The notes under the pieces were generated by a model. It made no database searches and was not told the origin of the DNA. It saw nothing but the letters and a program-made list of their open reading frames with translations. The position numbers and the translations under genes are program-made. Shown here piece after piece: positions 44,736 through 53,024 of a stretch of 64,000 bases of DNA. Numbering within the stretch: the stretch's first letter is position 1; each line of letters starts with the position of its first letter. Source of the DNA: Candidatus Freyrarchaeum guaymasense (GTDB taxonomy: Archaea > Asgardarchaeota > Jordarchaeia > Jordarchaeales > Freyrarchaeaceae); contig JAUQZD010000066.1 of NCBI GenBank assembly GCA_030587405.1, forward strand, positions 16,273-80,272. The letters are read 5' to 3'.

Positions 44736-45935
44736 TTGAAGGAAAAATTATTTGAAGAAGTTGGCCTCCTCCTCCATGAAGGAGACGAGCTTGGAGCGTT
44801 AAAAATCTTAAAGGAGTTAATGAACGACGAGGATCCAGAAGTTAAAGTGGCATCGCTTACCGTAATCAGTGTTATTATGGGAAAATTTCGCCGAATAATC
44901 GAGGAGGCGTTCCCGCAGGTTCTTAGGATGGCGCTTCAAGATCCTCACGTCTATGTTAGGGGAAACGCTCTTGAATTACTAGGAAAAGTGAGTTTTGAAT
45001 TTCCTGAAATAGTCGAAAGGCACGTGCATGAAGTGGTGTCAAACCTCAGCCTACAAGATAGTGACTTAGCATGGAATGCTGTTGTAGCCCTTGGGTGGAT
45101 CGGCGGGAGCCAGCCCGGTTTGATTGCCCCATTCATAGATAAGATCGGGGCTGGGCTTAAATCTAGCTTTGAGATTAACAGGATCACTTCAGCTATGGCT
45201 CTTGGATGGATTGGTAGCATAGATGCCGAGCTGGTAGAGAAGTACATTCCACAATTACTTGAGCTGTCTAAACCCGGTGAGGCGGAAGAAGTCCGTTTAA
45301 GCGCTATAGATGCCCTAGCGTCAATATCTCACGGGAACGCTTTAAAACTCGAGGGTGCAGTGGAGGACTTAGCGTTAATATCTGTCATTGACGAAAACGA
45401 GAACATACGTGGCAGTGCAATGGAAGCCATAATAGAAGTATGTAAGGAGAAGAGTGAACTAGCGCGCGCCGTTGCCTCGGTTGTACTTAAAAATGTGTCT
45501 TTAGAAGGGGGAGCAGACTGGAAAATAGTAGTAACCCTTGGTTTAATAGGGACAGGGAGCCCCGAAGCAATACCTCACATGATACCCGAACTGCTAAAGG
45601 CGCTTGAATCGCGTAAGGTGTCTGTAAGGGCGACGGCTACGCTGGCTATAGGCTGGCTCATCGGCAATAACCCCGAGCTTCCCGAAGAAGCAGCAAAAAC
45701 GGCAATTAACGCTGTTTCCTCCCTCCTTGAAGACGAGAATCCGGAGGTTAGAAGGTGCGCGGTAGAGTCCATAGGTTGGATTAGCGTGAATAACCCTCAA
45801 ATATCCGAGGAAGCAGTCTCTATCATTGAGGGTGTACTGTTAAACGAGAGAGATGAACGGGTAAAGTTAAAAGCTGAGGAAGTCATAGAGTTTATGAGAG
45901 AGAGGATAAAGCACTTTAAAAGGCAATCCGCTTAG
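44736..45935 (+). CDS. HEAT-repeat protein
   Basis: 399 residues made of about ten HEAT/armadillo-type helical repeats. Seen: repeating cores such as NAVVALGWIGGSQPGLIAPF, SAMALGWIGSIDAELVEKY, IVVTLGLIGTGSPEAI, TLAIGWLIGNNPELPEEA and CAVESIGWISVNNPQISEEA, each followed by a Val/Arg-containing second helix (PEVRRCAVES). HEAT proteins act as protein-binding scaffolds (importins, adaptins, condensin subunits). No lyase triad or other catalytic motif is visible. TTG start behind AAGGAGCG. It follows two giant helical proteins in the same direction, probably as one operon. Confidence 0.85.
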   Translation: MKEKLFEEVGLLLHEGDELGALKILKELMNDEDPEVKVASLTVISVIMGKFRRIIEEAFPQVLRMALQDPHVYVRGNALELLGKVSFEFPEIVERHVHEVVSNLSLQDSDLAWNAVVALGWIGGSQPGLIAPFIDKIGAGLKSSFEINRITSAMALGWIGSIDAELVEKYIPQLLELSKPGEAEEVRLSAIDALASISHGNALKLEGAVEDLALISVIDENENIRGSAMEAIIEVCKEKSELARAVASVVLKNVSLEGGADWKIVVTLGLIGTGSPEAIPHMIPELLKALESRKVSVRATATLAIGWLIGNNPELPEEAAKTAINAVSSLLEDENPEVRRCAVESIGWISVNNPQISEEAVSIIEGVLLNERDERVKLKAEEVIEFMRERIKHFKRQSA

Positions 45936-45981
45936 TAAACCGGTTAATATCTGCCTCCCTTAAGGATTTGCTGGTGGTAAT

Positions 45982-46326
45982 TTGTCAAGGGAAAGGCGTT
46001 ATAGCATGCGTTATACAAGGCAAAGATGTGAAGCTTGTGGTGGCCCGGTTCTCTTCGATTTTTCTCAACGGATCCGCGTTTGCAGTGTCTGCGGGCTTGT
46101 GCAAAGCGGCAGAGAGGAACCCGACATTTCATTTAAGAACGTTATGAGGGCGCTTCAATTTGCAGGTACAATCGAGGAGCTAGCTAGGCGTCTTAAAGCG
46201 GAGGATTGGGAAGTGGAGCGCGTCGTCCTTCTGATGCAGCGAGAAGGACTCGTAAACCTTAAAGGCGATAAGGTAGTATTAACCTCCAAGGGACGTAGGG
46301 CAATGCTACGCGACGAGGTAGAATAA
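45982..46326 (+). CDS. Zn-ribbon plus winged-helix protein, putative transcription factor
   Basis: 114 residues. Seen: zinc ribbon RCEACGGPVLFDFSQRIRVC followed by SVCG, similar in form to TFIIB-type ribbons, then a winged helix (IEELARRLKAEDWEVERVVL, LMQREGLVNLKGDKVVLTS). It follows the HEAT gene by 46 bases on the same strand and may be the fourth member of that operon or its regulator. TTG start with GGTGGT close upstream; an ATG at 46006 is an alternative. Confidence 0.75.
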   Translation: MSRERRYSMRYTRQRCEACGGPVLFDFSQRIRVCSVCGLVQSGREEPDISFKNVMRALQFAGTIEELARRLKAEDWEVERVVLLMQREGLVNLKGDKVVLTSKGRRAMLRDEVE

Positions 46327-46370
46327 AAACAGTCAATAAACCGGGTAAAAGGAAGTTGTTTCCCCGCCTC

Positions 46371-47513
46371 TTACCGTATTTTTTCTATAGCTTGCATATA
46401 TGCGTCCGTTTCAACCTTAACTCCTAAGTCTAAAAGTGCTTGTTGTATAGCTTGTAGAGTTGCTAGGATCTCCCTCTCGGTAACGCGTCCCATGTGCCCT
46501 ATTCTGAATATTTTCCCTGAAAGCTTATCTTGTCCTCCAGAGATCACGACGCCATAATCTCTCACTTTTTGGCGTAGCTCCTTTTCCCTTATTCCGTCTG
46601 GAAGCCTAACAGCTGTAACGGTGGCTGAGCATATGTCTTCGCTTACTGGGAAGAGCCTGAGTCCCATCGCTTTGACTCCTTCCCTTGCGATCTTAGCTAC
46701 GTGATGGTGTCTAGCTATGACATTATCTAATCCCTCGTCGAACATGAGTTTCAATGCGTCCTCTAATGCGTAGAGAAGCGTTATCGATATCGTGTACGGG
46801 GTCTGCGGAGGCTTCCTCCTTAAACTCTCCCTGTAAGCTGGCAAGTCAAAGTAGAATGTTCTTCTTCTAGTCTTATTTATGACTTCCCATGCATGGTCTG
46901 AGACCGAGATGAACGAGAATCCTGGCGGGATCGCGAAGCACTTCTGGCTACCTGCCAGGCAAATATCAATGTTCCATTTGTCGACCGGGACGTGATCGCC
47001 TCCCATACTTGAAATAGCGTCCACTATGAGAAGCGTTCCATAATCCTTAACTATTCTTGATATTTCCTCTACAGGGTTTCTTACTCCCGTAGACGTTTCA
47101 TTGTGGGTAACCGTGACGGCCTTAACATCGTCGTGCTCATCCAGAATTTCTTTAACTCTCTCCGGATCAACGGCGTCGCCCCATTCGGAGGCTACCTCTA
47201 GAACCTCAGCGCCGAATACCTCAGCGATTTTCTTAAATCGTTCGCTGAACTTCCCACATGTTGTACAGAGGACTCTGTCACCTGGCTCCACCACATTTGC
47301 AATAGCCGCCTCCATGGCGCCAGTACCTGAAGCAGTTAATATGAATACGTCGTTTTCCGTTCTGAAAACCTTCTTTAATTTCTCAATACACTCGATTAGC
47401 ATTCTGCCGGTTTCTTCCCCCCTGTGAGATATCATGGGCTTACTCATGGCTTTAAGCGTCCTCTCGGCCATAAATGTTGGACCCGGTATCATGAGAAGTT
47501 CGTCTCTGCCCAT
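46371..47513 (-). CDS. Class V aminotransferase (serine-pyruvate/alanine-glyoxylate type)
   Basis: 380 residues. Seen: LMIPGPTFMAERTLKAMSKP, TASGTGAMEAAIANVVEPGD, THNETSTGVRNPVEEI, VDAISSMGGDHVPVDKW and the PLP lysine K191 in AGSQKCF, then GHMGRVTEREILATL. Likely serine:pyruvate or alanine:glyoxylate aminotransferase; a role in serine or C1 metabolism is possible. ATG start behind GGAGGAG. Single gene, convergent with the Zn-ribbon-winged-helix gene. Confidence 0.92.
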   Translation of the reverse strand: MGRDELLMIPGPTFMAERTLKAMSKPMISHRGEETGRMLIECIEKLKKVFRTENDVFILTASGTGAMEAAIANVVEPGDRVLCTTCGKFSERFKKIAEVFGAEVLEVASEWGDAVDPERVKEILDEHDDVKAVTVTHNETSTGVRNPVEEISRIVKDYGTLLIVDAISSMGGDHVPVDKWNIDICLAGSQKCFAIPPGFSFISVSDHAWEVINKTRRRTFYFDLPAYRESLRRKPPQTPYTISITLLYALEDALKLMFDEGLDNVIARHHHVAKIAREGVKAMGLRLFPVSEDICSATVTAVRLPDGIREKELRQKVRDYGVVISGGQDKLSGKIFRIGHMGRVTEREILATLQAIQQALLDLGVKVETDAYMQAIEKIR

Positions 47514-47799
47514 TTACGTCTCCTCCGAAAGTTCCACCATAACTAACTGAAATCATTATAAAAAAATTGCCAATACCCTCCGATCTGCCATCGTGAATCC
47601 GTGTAAGGGCGCTTTAAGCAGGTAATGGAAAACGTATTCTACTTTTCTAAGATGCTTCCTTAAAGAGACATTTTAGACTCCTCTGCCACTCTGCTATAAT
47701 TCCTCGCAGGTTTAAAGAGGAGTAAAGGCTTCGATGAGGCAAATTTAAAAGGGAAAGATGATTAATGTGTCAAAGCGATTTTAAGGGGATGGCTAAAGG

Positions 47800-47976
47800 A
47801 TGGCAGAGGTAAAATTACCTTTATGCAGTAGCTGTTCAAAGCCTATCCATCCGGATGAGGGTGGCGTTAAGTTTTTGTGTCCAAACTGTGGCAAAGTAAC
47901 CATTTGGCGCTGTTACAGATGTAGGCAGCTTGGAAACACATACAAGTGCCCAGTATGTGACTTTGAAGGGCCATGA
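47800..47976 (+). CDS. Small Zn-ribbon protein linked to EF-1beta
   Basis: 58 residues with four CxxC knuckles: CSSC, CPNC, CYRC and CPVC. This pattern (two zinc ribbons, KFLCPNCGKVTIWRCYRCR) is that of the small archaeal zinc-finger protein commonly encoded just before EF-1beta. ATG behind AAAGG. It lies 40 bases before EF-1beta and is probably co-transcribed. RNA binding is suspected for the family. Confidence 0.87.
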   Translation: MAEVKLPLCSSCSKPIHPDEGGVKFLCPNCGKVTIWRCYRCRQLGNTYKCPVCDFEGP

Positions 47977-48016
47977 AGTTCCTTCACGTTAGTTAAATGT
48001 GTTAGGAGGGGTTTAC

Positions 48017-48283
48017 GTGGCGAAAGTGGTGGTGACCGTTAAGGTTTTCCCCGTGTCAACGGATGTCCCCTTAGACCAGTTGCTGGAAAAAATTAGAGCG
48101 TCTCTGCCTGAGGGAACAGAGCTTCACAGCTCAGAAAAGGTTCCAATAGCCTTTGGGCTGAATGCTCTCAGAGTGAACATTCTGGTTCCCGAGGAGGAGG
48201 GTGGAGCCTCCCACGTCGAGAAGGCTATATCAAGCGTAGATGATGTAAGCGAAATAGAAGTGGAGATGGTTAGGCGCATCTAG
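48017..48283 (+). CDS. ef1b: Elongation factor 1-beta
   Basis: 88 residues, the archaeal guanine-nucleotide exchange factor for EF-1alpha. Seen: VVVTVKVFPVSTDVPLDQLL, SEKVPIAFGLNALRVNILVP and SSVDDVSEIEVEMVRRI, typical of aEF-1beta. GTG 48017 is chosen because GGAGGGG (48005-48011) lies 5 bases before it; the frame is open to 47999. Confidence 0.94.
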   Translation: MAKVVVTVKVFPVSTDVPLDQLLEKIRASLPEGTELHSSEKVPIAFGLNALRVNILVPEEEGGASHVEKAISSVDDVSEIEVEMVRRI

Positions 48284-48333
48284 TCCCAGAAGGTAAGCTG
48301 ACAAATAACTTATGGCTTCTAAGCTTTCTGGGA
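48284..48333. repeat. Inverted repeat after EF-1beta
   Basis: TCCCAGAA (48284-48291) and TTCTGGGA (48326-48333) form a perfect 8-base inverted repeat with a 34-base loop, right after the EF-1beta stop codon. It could fold in the 3' untranslated region or leader of cdhB. There is no adjacent T-run, so a terminator is not clear. Confidence 0.4.
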
Positions 48334-48443
48334 GAAGTCGCGGTGGTATCGTATGTGTGGAAGGCAGAGACCGTATAGTTTAAAAGGGTAATTAATCAAT
48401 AGGCTTCACGTAAGTTAACTAGGTGAAAGAAGTGGTGGTTGAA

Positions 48444-48977
48444 ATGTCTCTTGGCCCTATCCCTTGGCAGCTTGGCAATATACAAGGTCCCAAAACAGCT
48501 AAAGTTATTAATAATGCAAGGGTTGTGCTTGCCCGCCTCAAAAGAAAAAAGAACCCTATCTTGATCGTTGGCCCCAATATTACTAGAGAAGTTGAAGGGA
48601 AAAAACTTATTGAGTACGCTATCGAGATGGGGAAAGCTGGGATTCCGATCGTGGCGACAGCCCATGTAGTCAAAGAATTTATAGACGCAGGATTTCCCAA
48701 CGTGGTCTCTATGGGTCTGGCTGACATCTCAAACCGTTTAAGGGATCCCGACTGGAAAGGATTTGACGGTGAAGGCAAGCCCGACCTTGCCCTATACCTG
48801 GGCGGCCTCTACTATACGCAAAGCCAGTCCCTTTCAGCATTAAAGCATTTTTCAGACGTTGAAACGATAAGTCTCGATAGGGAGTATCATCCCAACGCTG
48901 ACTGGAGCTTCGCCAACTTAAACCCCAAGGACTGGAAAGCGATAATGGATGAACTGGTTTCACTCCTCAAAAAATAG
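48444..48977 (+). CDS. cdhB: Acetyl-CoA decarbonylase/synthase epsilon subunit
   Basis: About 177 residues. Seen: PIPWQLGNIQGPKTAKVI, NPILIVGPNITRE, IPIVATAHVVKEF and LYLGGLYYTQSQSLSALKHF with LDREYHPNADWSF, all typical of CdhB, a Rossmann-like subunit that binds CdhA in the CO dehydrogenase component. It stands alone: cdhA is absent from the window and cdhC-D-E are about 10 kb away. ATG 48444 is preferred (GTGGTGG upstream) over the GTG at 48423. Confidence 0.93.
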   Translation: MSLGPIPWQLGNIQGPKTAKVINNARVVLARLKRKKNPILIVGPNITREVEGKKLIEYAIEMGKAGIPIVATAHVVKEFIDAGFPNVVSMGLADISNRLRDPDWKGFDGEGKPDLALYLGGLYYTQSQSLSALKHFSDVETISLDREYHPNADWSFANLNPKDWKAIMDELVSLLKK

Positions 48978-49258
48978 CAAAGTAATCCTCAAGCTACCAT
49001 TTCCCTCTTAAAACAGATCTTCCATTTTTTGGTTAAACTTTTTTGAAGAGCGAATTAAACAGTGGTTGCTTTGTTTGCATCACGTTGCTAACCTTCAACT
49101 TGAGCTTCCTTTTTTATAAGTTGGTACTGCTTATTTTAAACTTAATAGGTTCCCCTCAATGGGTTGGACTGAGAAGCGGGTGTAGGCTCGCTTCAAAGAA
49201 AATTTTTTAAGGATGTCTTCCTTTTGTTAATCGCAAGGTTGGAGCGGAGATCTGGCTG

Positions 49259-49765
49259 ATGAAGACGCCGATTTGCACGTTTTGCCTGAAAAGTGGCGTT
49301 CTATGCTCACGTTGCCAAGAGAAAGTGGATAGTGGCGAGGTTAGCGAGCTCGATATTAAAATAGCTAGATATCTAACCGAGCTTGAGGAGCGCTTCTCCA
49401 GCCTCAAAGACGTTAAGTTTGTTAAAGCAATAGAGTCGAATAACCTAGTTATCATAGTTGTCGGGCAAGGTGATATTCCCAACCTGATAGGGCCTAAGGG
49501 GCGCATAATTAAAAGCTTAAGTGACGAGCTTGGCAGAAAGGTCCGCGTGATCGAGGAATCCTCTTCGCTGAAGAAAATAATTGAGGACATAATCGCTCCA
49601 GCAAGTCTTCTGGGGGTTAACACGGTCTGGCTTCCTGATGGAACAAATGAGAAGAAAATCCGTGTACGTCAATCTGACAGTAAAAGGTTGCCTACTTCGA
49701 CTCGTGTGCTGGAGAAGGTCATTAACCAGTTAACTGGTGAAAAGGTTAGGTTCGTCTTTGAATAA
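49259..49765 (+). CDS. KH-domain protein (archaeal NusA-like) with Zn knuckle
   Basis: 168 residues. Seen: N-terminal zinc knuckle CTFCLKSGVLCSRC, then a KH domain with VIIVVGQGDIPNLIGPKGRI containing the GxxG RNA-binding loop, and a C-terminal part VRQSDSKRLPTSTRVL. Similar to archaeal KH proteins often found beside aspS. It is convergent with aspS here, 7 bases apart. Probably RNA binding; exact role unknown. Confidence 0.85.
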   Translation: MKTPICTFCLKSGVLCSRCQEKVDSGEVSELDIKIARYLTELEERFSSLKDVKFVKAIESNNLVIIVVGQGDIPNLIGPKGRIIKSLSDELGRKVRVIEESSSLKKIIEDIIAPASLLGVNTVWLPDGTNEKKIRVRQSDSKRLPTSTRVLEKVINQLTGEKVRFVFE

Positions 49766-49772
49766 GGCGGCA

Positions 49773-51083
49773 TTAAGGTATAAGCCTGTCTCTGTCTCTC
49801 GGGTAAAACACGCATTCCCTTATGTTTTCTGCCCCCGTTATGGTCATCATTAACCTGTCTAATCCGAGTCCCCATCCTGCGTGAGGCGGCATCCCCCAGT
49901 CAAAGGTTTTAAGGTGGAACCCGAAGGATGCTGGGTCAAGGTTTTGCTCTTTAAGTCTTCTGATAAGCATCTCCTTATCGTGAATTCTAGTCCCTCCTGA
50001 TGCCAGCTCAAGCCAGCCATACATTAAGTCGAATGCTTCACATATTTCCGGGTTATCCCTTCTTGGCTTTATGTAAAATGGCTTCCCCTTGGTTGGCCAC
50101 TCTGTTATGAAGTAGAAGTTCCCGATTATTTTTCCAAGTTCACGGTATGCTGGTGTAGATATATCTTCCCCCCAGTTAATCGTGACCCCCTTCTCCTTCA
50201 GCATGCTGATAATCTCGGAATACGTGTACTTGGGGAAGGGTGGCTTCTGCCCCTTTATCTTTCTCCCCAGTAGTTCCAGTTCGCTTCTGCAGTTCTTTGA
50301 TACCTTCCTGAGAACGTAGTAGATGAGCTCTTCGAGAATACGCATCACGTCGTCAGCCTCTGCGAACGCTACCTCAACGTCCACCACGTAAACCTCGCTT
50401 AAATGCCTGACAGTTCTGCTTTCCTCAGCCCGGTAGCACGGCCCTATTTCAAAGACCTTTTCGAAGACGCTTGATAGCTGCTCCTTATAGAGCTGAGCAG
50501 ACTGGCTTAGAAACGCTTCTTTCTCATAATAAGATATTGGAAAGAGCTCTGCTCCGCCTTCGGTTGCTGAAGCGATTATTTTAGGAGTTTGTACCTCTAT
50601 GAAGCCCTCTTTCAGGAAAAATTCCCTTATGCTTTGAAGAACTTCATGCCTTATCCTGAATATTGCATTCACTTTTGGCCGTCTAAGGTCTAGCACCCTG
50701 TTGTCTAGCCTTGTATCCAAGTTGGCTTCTACCCTGCCAGTTGGGTCTAGGGGGAGAGGCGAAACAGCGTAATTTAGAATCTTTAACTCTAACGGTATTA
50801 TCTCCGCCCCTCCGGGCGCATTCTTCACAGCCTTAACCCTGCCACGTACAGCAACCACGTACTCTTTACCGAGGCCCTTAGACTTCTCGAATAACTCCGT
50901 GTCCTTCTTGGAGAAGGTAACTTGCACCTTCCCCTCTTTATCCCTTAAAACGAGAAACCTGAGACCCCCCAGGTCCCTTACTCTCTCAACCCATCCACAG
51001 ACGGTTACCTCTTCGCCATCTATTTCCGGCTTTATCTGGTTTGAGTAATGTGTCCTTCTCAGCCCGCCGAGCTCCTCAAGCAC
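49773..51083 (-). CDS. aspS: Aspartyl-tRNA synthetase
   Basis: 436 residues, the archaeal length without the bacterial insertion. Seen: OB-fold anticodon domain with VTVCGWVERVRDLGGLRF, class II motif 2 IGPCYRAEESRTVRHLSE, EAFDLMYGWLELASGGTR and motif 3 GWGLGLDRLMMTI. Whether it also charges tRNA-Asn cannot be judged by eye. GTG start behind GGGGTG. Confidence 0.95.
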   Translation of the reverse strand: MLEELGGLRRTHYSNQIKPEIDGEEVTVCGWVERVRDLGGLRFLVLRDKEGKVQVTFSKKDTELFEKSKGLGKEYVVAVRGRVKAVKNAPGGAEIIPLELKILNYAVSPLPLDPTGRVEANLDTRLDNRVLDLRRPKVNAIFRIRHEVLQSIREFFLKEGFIEVQTPKIIASATEGGAELFPISYYEKEAFLSQSAQLYKEQLSSVFEKVFEIGPCYRAEESRTVRHLSEVYVVDVEVAFAEADDVMRILEELIYYVLRKVSKNCRSELELLGRKIKGQKPPFPKYTYSEIISMLKEKGVTINWGEDISTPAYRELGKIIGNFYFITEWPTKGKPFYIKPRRDNPEICEAFDLMYGWLELASGGTRIHDKEMLIRRLKEQNLDPASFGFHLKTFDWGMPPHAGWGLGLDRLMMTITGAENIRECVFYPRDRDRLIP

Positions 51084-51172
51084 CTACTTCACCCCTTCAA
51101 GAAGATGGCCAAACGTCACCGTACAACTTTAGCATTTTTCAGCTTTGGATGGTGTTGGGTAAGCTCGCATTA

Positions 51173-52525
51173 TTAATATTTTGCAGGGTTGGTTTTCATC
51201 ACCTCACGGAGCAGGCACGTAGCATAGCTTCCTTTCGGAAGCGTGAAGACAAGCCTTACCATGACTCCGCCACCCACCTTATCCCTTGAAACCCTTGCGA
51301 CACTTAACGCTTGAGGGTTAACCAGCGCCGTCCTGAACCCTCCTCTAGCAGCTAACTCGGGCATCGACGGCACCCTAAACATCTCCATGGTTACTCCCAC
51401 TTTTGAAAGCACTTCCTCCACAAGCTTTCTTGAAGGGCTGTCCGGCGGGATAACGGTGTCGTAGCCCACCACCGGAAGAGCTAGTGCAGCTCTTCCCTTA
51501 CTGATCAGCGCTCTAACCTTCTCGACGTTTCCACCGTCCACCTTTATGAACGTGCTGGGAACACCTCTAAGTAGGATTGCAGCGTAGTCTCCTTCCAGGA
51601 CGGTGTTCAACGGCAGCCCCTCCCTTTTCCGCAGACTCAACGTTAAGTTGAAAATGTAGGACTGAGCGGCGTGAATGAACATTCTAGTTAATCCTCGTGG
51701 AAGCCTTCTGAAGGCCCCTACATAGTCTCTAGGGGAATTAACCAGATGGTTAAGCATCGCCCTTTCATAGCGCAGCCTCTCGGGAAACCTTCTTAATGCC
51801 TCCTTAAAGTCTCCTGTTTCTAGAAGGTGCGCCCTAGCGTCCTTAGCATCCTCCCCCTCTAAAGGGTAAACCTTAGCTAGGAAGTCCATCGCTGCCCCCT
51901 CATAGTCTCCCCTTAAAATTTTCAGCCCGACAACATGTGTTAAGGGCCTCACAACCCCAAACCTTTGATGCCCGTAAAAGTTCGGCATTCCCCCTTTACT
52001 TTTCAGCTCCTCAATGATCCTTACAACCCTCTCCTCAGCCCTGTAGAGGGGCAACCTGACCTCTCTCACATTCACCTTAAACCTGTTACCTAGGAGTCCG
52101 CCCAGCCTAACCTTCTCGCTTGAACGGCAAACCTCCCTTATCGTTAAACCCTTAACCCTGACCCTCCTCAACCTTTCCGGGTCAACCCTCCACACGCTCA
52201 TTCTCTGAACAGCCACCGCCCTCTTATCTTTAACCCCCGCGTAAGAGAACCTTTTCCTGCTAACCCCTAAAGCCCTAGCAAGCACTCTTACGGTTTCAAA
52301 AGTGTCATATCCCCCGTACCTTTCAACGACGAAGACGCAGTAGTCTCCTCCACCCTTCTCCTCCACCCCTCCTCCACCCTTCTCTTCCATCCCAAACCTA
52401 AGGATCCTCCCTTCAGGGGTAACCTCCTCCACGATGAAATCCTCCAGTCTAACCCTGAGGCGGCCGCCCACGCCGGGAGTATTGGTCATGAAGAAAAGGA
52501 TGCCGATTTCTTCCTCCACGTTCAC
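51173..52525 (-). CDS. truD: tRNA pseudouridine synthase D
   Basis: 450 residues. Makes pseudouridine at tRNA position 13 (and in archaea possibly others). Seen: RVRLEDFIVEEVTPEGR, the catalytic region FSYAGVKDKRAVAVQRMSV with the active Asp, GNRFKVNVREV, NFYGHQRFGVVRPLTHVVG and a long C-terminal TRUD domain. An acidic/Gly low-complexity insertion near residues 45-65 (EEKGGGGVEEKGGG) is unusual. GTG start behind GGGGGAGGCG. Pth2 lies 24 bases upstream on the same strand. Confidence 0.94.
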   Translation of the reverse strand: MNVEEEIGILFFMTNTPGVGGRLRVRLEDFIVEEVTPEGRILRFGMEEKGGGGVEEKGGGDYCVFVVERYGGYDTFETVRVLARALGVSRKRFSYAGVKDKRAVAVQRMSVWRVDPERLRRVRVKGLTIREVCRSSEKVRLGGLLGNRFKVNVREVRLPLYRAEERVVRIIEELKSKGGMPNFYGHQRFGVVRPLTHVVGLKILRGDYEGAAMDFLAKVYPLEGEDAKDARAHLLETGDFKEALRRFPERLRYERAMLNHLVNSPRDYVGAFRRLPRGLTRMFIHAAQSYIFNLTLSLRKREGLPLNTVLEGDYAAILLRGVPSTFIKVDGGNVEKVRALISKGRAALALPVVGYDTVIPPDSPSRKLVEEVLSKVGVTMEMFRVPSMPELAARGGFRTALVNPQALSVARVSRDKVGGGVMVRLVFTLPKGSYATCLLREVMKTNPAKY

Positions 52526-52549
52526 GACGCCTCCCCCGGCTGCGACACG

Positions 52550-52906
52550 TTAAAGCAGGGGGAGCCCCCCCGTTAACTCGTCAATGACCTCGCTTGGGGC
52601 AGGCCCTATACCTAAGGCTGTAACGCTTCCCGGAGGCACCTCTGTTAACCCTCTATCCTGTATCTTGGCGTGAGGCAGCTTCCTCCTAGCAGCCTCCCTC
52701 TCGAAGAACTCCAGCTCTTCAAGGGATGCAACTTTTAAAACGACCTTTTTCTGTCCCTCCCTGAGCCACTCCTCCCACCATCCAGGACGTTTACGCCTCG
52801 CCTCCTCAGCGGCAGAGACTGCTGCGTGAGCAGCCTGAACAGCAATCTTGCCCTTGCTCATCTTCAGGTCGGTCCTCACGAGAATAACCATCTTATACCT
52901 AAACAA
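52550..52906 (-). CDS. pth2: Peptidyl-tRNA hydrolase 2
   Basis: 118 residues. Releases peptides from peptidyl-tRNA. Seen: VILVRTDLKMSKGKIAVQAA and HAAVSAAEEARRKRP, KVVLKVASLEELEFFE, HAKIQDRGLTEVPPGSVTAL and LGIGPAPSEVID, the complete Pth2 signature. TTG start behind GGAGGGG; the resulting MFRYKMVILVRTDL fits the family N-terminus. Upstream of truD, likely the same transcript. Confidence 0.96.
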   Translation of the reverse strand: MFRYKMVILVRTDLKMSKGKIAVQAAHAAVSAAEEARRKRPGWWEEWLREGQKKVVLKVASLEELEFFEREAARRKLPHAKIQDRGLTEVPPGSVTALGIGPAPSEVIDELTGGLPLL

Positions 52907-53024
52907 CCAGCGCCCCTCCAGCAGCCATCACAACGTAACACTCACTAAAAAGCTTAAGGGGGAACCGTTGAAAAGTTAAGTGAAGGTTACGGTGAGCCCT
53001 AGATAAGCGTGAAGGGTGGAAGCG

